Source of the DNA: DAOMOD01 sp964526035
GTDB lineage: Bacteria > Pseudomonadota > Gammaproteobacteria > Xanthomonadales > BPKI01
Reading direction: 5' to 3'
Assembly (NCBI GenBank): GCA_964526035.1
Contig: CAZGKE010000127.1
Span: forward strand, 1 to 9,928
DNA length: 9,928 nucleotides
Shown: piece after piece, positions 6,715-9,928 of the stretch
Numbering within the stretch: the stretch's first letter is position 1
Layout of the letters: each line of letters begins with the position of its first letter
Translations under genes and position numbers: made by a program
Notes under the pieces: model-generated
What the model saw: only the letters and a program-made list of their open reading frames with translations
Database searches by the model: none
Told to the model about the DNA's origin: nothing

Positions 6715-7782
6715 TCAGCTGGATCGCGATTTCAGCCAAGCGTCGATACCCGGCGCTACCTCGCGTTGGGCGCGACCGGACACGTAAATTCCGATATGAC
6801 CGCCGCGGAAGGCGAGTTCGCTGTAGTCGTCGCTGCCTACCACGCCCTTCAGCGCCCTGGAGGCGTCCGGCGGCACCAGGTGGTCCTGTTCGGCAAAAAT
6901 GTTGAGCACCGGTTGACCGATGCTCGCCAGATCAACGCGGCGACCGCCAATCTCCACCTCCGCGCTGACCAGCTTGTTGCCCTGGTAGAAGTCCTTGATG
7001 AACTGCCGAAACGCCTCGCCCGCCTGGTCCGGCGAATCGAATATCCACTTTTCCATGCGCAGGAAATTCTCCACCTCCTCCTTGTTGTCAAGGATATCGA
7101 CCAGCCCGACATACTTCTGAGCGTTCAAGCGGTAAGGCTTGAGCATCAGGTAGCAGAAATTCATCAGGTCCGCCGGAACGTTGCCCAGGGTTTCGACGAA
7201 CAGGTCGACATCCATCTTCCGCGTCCACAGCGAAAGCATGTTGTCCGGCGTGTGGAAATCCACGGGCGTGACCATGGTGATCAGGTTCTTCACGCGCTGC
7301 GGATTCAGCGCCGTATAGCAGAGGCTGAAGGTGCCGCCCTGGCAAATGCCCAGCAGGTTGATGGCGTCCAGCCCGTGGAGCTCGGCGACCCGCTCCACAC
7401 AGCGATGGATATAGCCGTTGATGTAGTCGTCGAGGCTCAGGAAACGGTCGGCAAGATCGGGGTAGCCCCAGTCGATCAGGTACACCTCGTGGCCCAATGC
7501 CTGCAGGTTGCGGACCAGGGACCGGTCCGCCTGCAGATCGACCATATAGGGCCGATTGACCAGAGCGTAGGCAATCAGGATCGGCACCTTGCGCGAAGCC
7601 TTGCCGTCGCGCTGGAAGCGATACAGCACCAGCTTGTCTTCGCTGTACACGGCTTCCTTGGCAGTGGCTCCGAACTCGACCTGGTCGAGGTCGCGCAGCG
7701 TCTTGAGCCCGCTGGCCAGCTTCTGGCTGTAGCGCATCGCCTCCTGCAGGGCGACATCCGGCGTGATTCGAATCGGTCCCAT
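6715..7782 (-). CDS. phaC: Class III poly(3-hydroxyalkanoate) synthase, catalytic subunit PhaC
   Basis: Catalytic subunit of the two-component PHA synthase; with PhaE it polymerises (R)-3-hydroxyacyl-CoA (typically 3-hydroxybutyryl-CoA) into polyester on the granule surface, releasing CoA. The alpha/beta-hydrolase core has the lipase-like box GICQGG with nucleophile C147, EQDHLVPP with D300, and GGHIGIYVSG with H329. These sit at a constant offset of two from the Allochromatium vinosum triad C149-D302-H331. VYLIDWGYPD and VTPVDFHTPDN are further family hallmarks. From ATG 7782 the product is 355 aa, the typical class III length. AGAGG at 7788-7792 lies five bases upstream of this ATG. The frame stays open for another 161 codons upstream, but that stretch overlaps phaE out of frame and has no PhaC homology. 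The gene starts two bases after the phaE stop, so the pair should be translationally coupled. Confidence 0.96.
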   Translation of the reverse strand: MGPIRITPDVALQEAMRYSQKLASGLKTLRDLDQVEFGATAKEAVYSEDKLVLYRFQRDGKASRKVPILIAYALVNRPYMVDLQADRSLVRNLQALGHEVYLIDWGYPDLADRFLSLDDYINGYIHRCVERVAELHGLDAINLLGICQGGTFSLCYTALNPQRVKNLITMVTPVDFHTPDNMLSLWTRKMDVDLFVETLGNVPADLMNFCYLMLKPYRLNAQKYVGLVDILDNKEEVENFLRMEKWIFDSPDQAGEAFRQFIKDFYQGNKLVSAEVEIGGRRVDLASIGQPVLNIFAEQDHLVPPDASRALKGVVGSDDYSELAFRGGHIGIYVSGRAQREVAPGIDAWLKSRSS

Positions 7783-7784
7783 GC

Positions 7785-8948
7785 TTACCTCTGTGTCTTG
7801 CGCTTGCGGGCTGCACTGGCGCGCTTGGCAACGGTGGGCGGAGAAGCGGCCTTGCCACTTCGGGCGGCCTGTTTGGCAGATGCTCCCGCTGCGCTCTTGC
7901 GGACGGGTTTGGCCTGCTTCCTGATGGATGCAGCCCGCTTCGCCGCGGCGGGCTTCACCTTGGTCGACCTGGACGAAGACCGCGCCTTCGTTCCGGTTTC
8001 GCCGTCGACCCGGGCGCGAAGTCGCGCTACTTCCGCAGTCAGCTCGCGCAGCGCCGAGGAATCGCCCTTCAGAGCCACGAGTTTGCGATTCACGCTGTTG
8101 ACTTCGGTCCGCGTGGGCATGCCCAGGCTGGTGCAAAGGCGCTCGATCTGCTGTTGCAGCAGCTGTCGCACGCGCATCTGGGTATTGACCAGCGCGCCGT
8201 ACGCATCCTGGAATGCTTCGGAGAGCGCGACTTCGGCATAGCCCTCTTCCGCGCAGTCGATCCACAGGTCATACAGTGCCTTCGGCGAATCGATGTGGCG
8301 GCCGGGCTCGCTGCGCTCGGAGAGCTTCCCCTCGAACACCTCGATGCCGCGCTGCAGTGCTTTGCCGAGGAGGCCCTGATGGCGTGCACTGGCCTGCTGA
8401 TAGTCGAGCATCGCCGCAGCCAACGCCTGCTGTCGTTCCTGGTGTTCGCGCGCCATTCCAAAAGGCTGCACGCCGAGCAGGCTCCTGGCTTCGCCGAGGA
8501 ACAGCGACAGAACGGGCTGCATGTCGGCCATCATCTGTTCGATGCCGCGAGACCCCTGCATCGTGGCGCTCTGCAGCGCGTCGAACCCCGATGCGCCGGT
8601 ACCGGGCATCGAGCCCTTCATCAAATCGGAAAATGCCGCCGACCAGTCCTGCAGGCCCGCCTTCCCAACAGGTTGCGAGGCCATGCCACCCATGCGCTGC
8701 AGCATGTCCAGATAGGCCTTGCCATGCTCGAGGGCACGCTCAATCAGTTGGCCCTGACCAGTGCCGCCTCCCTGAAAAGCACGCGACCAGATTTCCAGTC
8801 CTTCATGCCAGCTGGGCATGCCCGGGGTCCCGGCGGCCTGGGACTGCTCACCGAGCTGACGCGCCATTTCGCCCATCGACGACCAGTATTGCTGTTGAAG
8901 CGCCTGCCAGTCGCCCAGCAGATCGGCGCCGGACTTGTTGTCGGCCAT
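7785..8948 (-). CDS. phaE: Class III PHA synthase subunit PhaE with a basic C-terminal tail
   Basis: Non-catalytic partner that forms and activates the PhaE-PhaC synthase complex. The N-terminal DWQALQQQYWSSM (residues 13-25) and the region LYDLWIDCAEEGYAEVALSE, then YGALVNTQMRVRQLLQQQ and LGMPTRTEVNSVNRKL, are characteristic of PhaE (PF09712). A Leu-rich helix LRELTAEVARLRARV follows. The last 67 residues (321-387) are Lys/Arg/Ala/Ser-rich, with 22 basic and no acidic residues, for example KPAAAKRAASIRKQAK. This resembles histone H1-like tails of PhaF and PhaM and is not part of the basic PhaE core. ATG 8948 is preferred because GGAGG (8957-8961) lies eight bases upstream; an in-frame start at 8987 would add 13 residues without such a site. 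First gene of the phaEC operon, beginning about 185 bp beyond the pnp stop codon. Confidence 0.94.
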   Translation of the reverse strand: MADNKSGADLLGDWQALQQQYWSSMGEMARQLGEQSQAAGTPGMPSWHEGLEIWSRAFQGGGTGQGQLIERALEHGKAYLDMLQRMGGMASQPVGKAGLQDWSAAFSDLMKGSMPGTGASGFDALQSATMQGSRGIEQMMADMQPVLSLFLGEARSLLGVQPFGMAREHQERQQALAAAMLDYQQASARHQGLLGKALQRGIEVFEGKLSERSEPGRHIDSPKALYDLWIDCAEEGYAEVALSEAFQDAYGALVNTQMRVRQLLQQQIERLCTSLGMPTRTEVNSVNRKLVALKGDSSALRELTAEVARLRARVDGETGTKARSSSRSTKVKPAAAKRAASIRKQAKPVRKSAAGASAKQAARSGKAASPPTVAKRASAARKRKTQR

Positions 8949-8997
8949 CCTGGAAACCTCCACGAGTTCGTTGATGCGTGAATCCACTCACGCACTT

Positions 8998-9019
8998 CGA
9001 CCGCGCCGCAGCGCGGTCG
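8998..9019 (-). promoter_or_regulatory. GC-rich hairpin in the predicted phaE leader
   Basis: CGACCGCGC (8998-9006) and GCGCGGTCG (9011-9019) form a perfect 9-bp inverted repeat around a 4-base loop. Relative to the candidate promoter it would lie about 10-30 bases into the transcript. No U-tract follows on either strand, so it is not an ordinary intrinsic terminator. It could stabilise the mRNA 5' end or be a repressor operator. Confidence 0.45.
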
Positions 9020-9034
9020 TGGGAATGTGCACGG

Positions 9035-9063
9035 ATGCTAGCACCCGTATTGTTGCGCGACAA
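9035..9063 (-). promoter_or_regulatory. Candidate sigma-70 promoter for phaEC
   Basis: On the - strand TTGTCG (plus 9058-9063) and TAGCAT (plus 9035-9040) are 17 bases apart, each four of six consensus positions, with TGC before the -10 (extended -10). It sits directly after the pnp terminator, the expected position for an independent phaEC promoter. The predicted leader is about 80 bases. Confidence 0.4.
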
Positions 9064-9072
9064 CGAAACGGC

Positions 9073-9108
9073 AAAGAAAAAGGCGGGCTCGCGCCCGCCT
9101 CTTCTTTC
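9073..9108 (-). terminator. Rho-independent terminator of pnp
   Basis: AGGCGGGC (9081-9088), loop TCGC, GCCCGCCT (9093-9100): a perfect 8-bp GC-rich stem. In the - direction it is followed by TTTTTCTTT, a good U-tract, and the stem begins 33 bases after the pnp stop codon. The plus-strand side (CTTCTTTC) is weaker. Confidence 0.88.
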
Positions 9109-9132
9109 ATTCGCAATCCATCATCGCGTGGA

Positions 9133-9928
9133 TCAGGCGTTGGCCTTTTCCTGCTCGTCTTCGAGCACCGCCTTCATCGACAGGCGGATGCGACCCTGCT
9201 TGTCCACTTCCAGCACCTTGACCCGCACCATGTCGCCTTCGCTCAGCTTGTCGCTGACCTTGTCGACACGCTCGTTCGAGATCTGCGAGACGTGCACCAG
9301 GCCATCGCGACCGGGCAGAATGGTGACGAACGCACCGAAGTCCATCAGCTTGGCCACGCGGCCTTCGTAGATGGTGCCCGGCTCGACGTCGGCGGTAATC
9401 AGCTCGATGCGCTTCTTCGCCGCTTCTGCAGCTTCGCGGTTGACCGAAGCGATGGTGACCGTACCGTCGTCCTGGATGTCGATCTGGGTACCGGTCTCCT
9501 CGGTGATCGAACGGATCACCACACCACCCTTGCCGATCACGTCGCGGATCTTGTCCGGATGGATGCGGATGGTAAGCAGACGCGGCGCGAACTCGGACAT
9601 CTCCTGGCGCGGCGAGTCGATGACCTTGGCCATTTCACCGAGGATATGCAGACGACCGTCGCGGGCCTGCGCGAGGGCGATCTTCATGATCTCCTCGGTG
9701 ATACCGTCGATCTTGATATCCATCTGCAGGGCGGAAATGCCCTCGGAGGTGCCGGCCACCTTGAAGTCCATGTCGCCGAGGTGATCCTCGTCGCCAAGGA
9801 TGTCGGAGAGCACGGCGAAGTCGTCGCCTTCCTTGATCAGGCCCATGGCGATGCCGGCTACCGGCGCCTTGATCGGAACGCCGGCATCCATCAGCGCCAG
9901 CGAAGAGCCGCACACCTAGGCCATGGAA
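9133..9928 (-). CDS. pnp: Polynucleotide phosphorylase, C-terminal part, cut by the window edge and carrying an in-frame TAG
   Basis: PNPase degrades RNA phosphorolytically 3'-5' (or polymerises NDPs) as a trimer and is part of RNA decay machinery. Visible in order are: the end of the second RNase PH domain with GDEDHLGDMDFK, which contains the catalytic aspartates corresponding to E. coli D486 and D492; a KH domain with IGKGG; and an S1 domain (EGRVAKLMDFGAFV, GLVHVSQIS, GRIRLSMK). The protein ends LEDEQEKANA. The 5' portion lies outside the window. Directly before V-C-G-S-S-L-A-L-M-D the codon at 9916-9918 reads TAG, where E. coli has Ser (MASVCGASLALMD); MA precedes it in frame, so the frame itself is intact. 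From that stop a GTG at 9915 would give 260 aa, but this is inside a conserved motif and is not a credible start. Either a nonsense mutation or an error close to the sequence end. Confidence 0.93.

Noticed and set aside
6637..8241. Long plus-strand open frame of 534 codons
   Set aside because: It is antisense to phaC and the 3' part of phaE, whose products have catalytic residues and family motifs. High-GC codon bias commonly leaves the opposite strand open; the antisense product resembles no family I recognise.
7783..8265. 161-codon upstream extension of the phaC frame
   Set aside because: It overlaps phaE out of frame, shows no PhaC homology, and ATG 7782 has a good ribosome-binding site and gives the usual 355-aa class III length.
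8154..8981. Plus-strand open frames of 275 and 253 codons
   Set aside because: Antisense to phaE; the PhaE reading has family motifs and a strong ribosome-binding site.

Overview
The window is GC-rich, densely coding bacterial chromosome. The gene content (class III PHA synthase genes phaE-phaC, a bacterial pnp, two DUF1631 proteins, a small PmtA-type methyltransferase) points to a gammaproteobacterium, most likely Xanthomonadales/Lysobacterales or a Chromatiales relative. This placement is inferred from gene families, not from a marker-gene comparison.

Layout. On the + strand at the left are two overlapping genes: a small SAM-dependent methyltransferase resembling phospholipid N-methyltransferases (106-726) and a PLP enzyme of the D-threonine aldolase / D-serine dehydratase-like family (669-1823). 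They run convergently, with a 33-bp gap, into a long leftward block on the - strand. Read in transcription order from the right edge, that block holds: the 3' part of pnp (polynucleotide phosphorylase, cut by the window edge) with a strong intrinsic terminator; phaE and phaC, two bases apart, behind their own candidate promoter; a 345-bp intergenic region; a 788-aa DUF1631 protein; a 157-bp gap; and a diverged 662-aa DUF1631 paralogue.

How the genes work together. PhaE and PhaC form the two-subunit class III synthase that polymerises (R)-3-hydroxyacyl-CoA into storage polyester granules. PhaC keeps its Cys-Asp-His triad. PhaE carries an unusual 67-residue Lys/Arg/Ala-rich tail like a histone H1 or PhaF/PhaM tail, which suggests granule-to-nucleoid attachment. 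No phaA, phaB, phasin or depolymerase gene is present. The function of DUF1631 is unknown; the 'thymidine phosphorylase' name often attached to the family is not supported by these sequences.

Main oddities: an in-frame TAG in a highly conserved pnp motif 11 bases from the window edge (possibly an assembly or sequencing artefact); the basic PhaE tail; the tandem DUF1631 pair; an AT-rich rare-codon island inside the PLP-enzyme gene; and several palindromic or repeated elements in the intergenic regions. I found no mobile elements, CRISPR arrays, tRNA or rRNA genes. I did not find a clearly novel multi-gene system; the best candidate for undescribed biology is the phaEC-DUF1631 neighbourhood.
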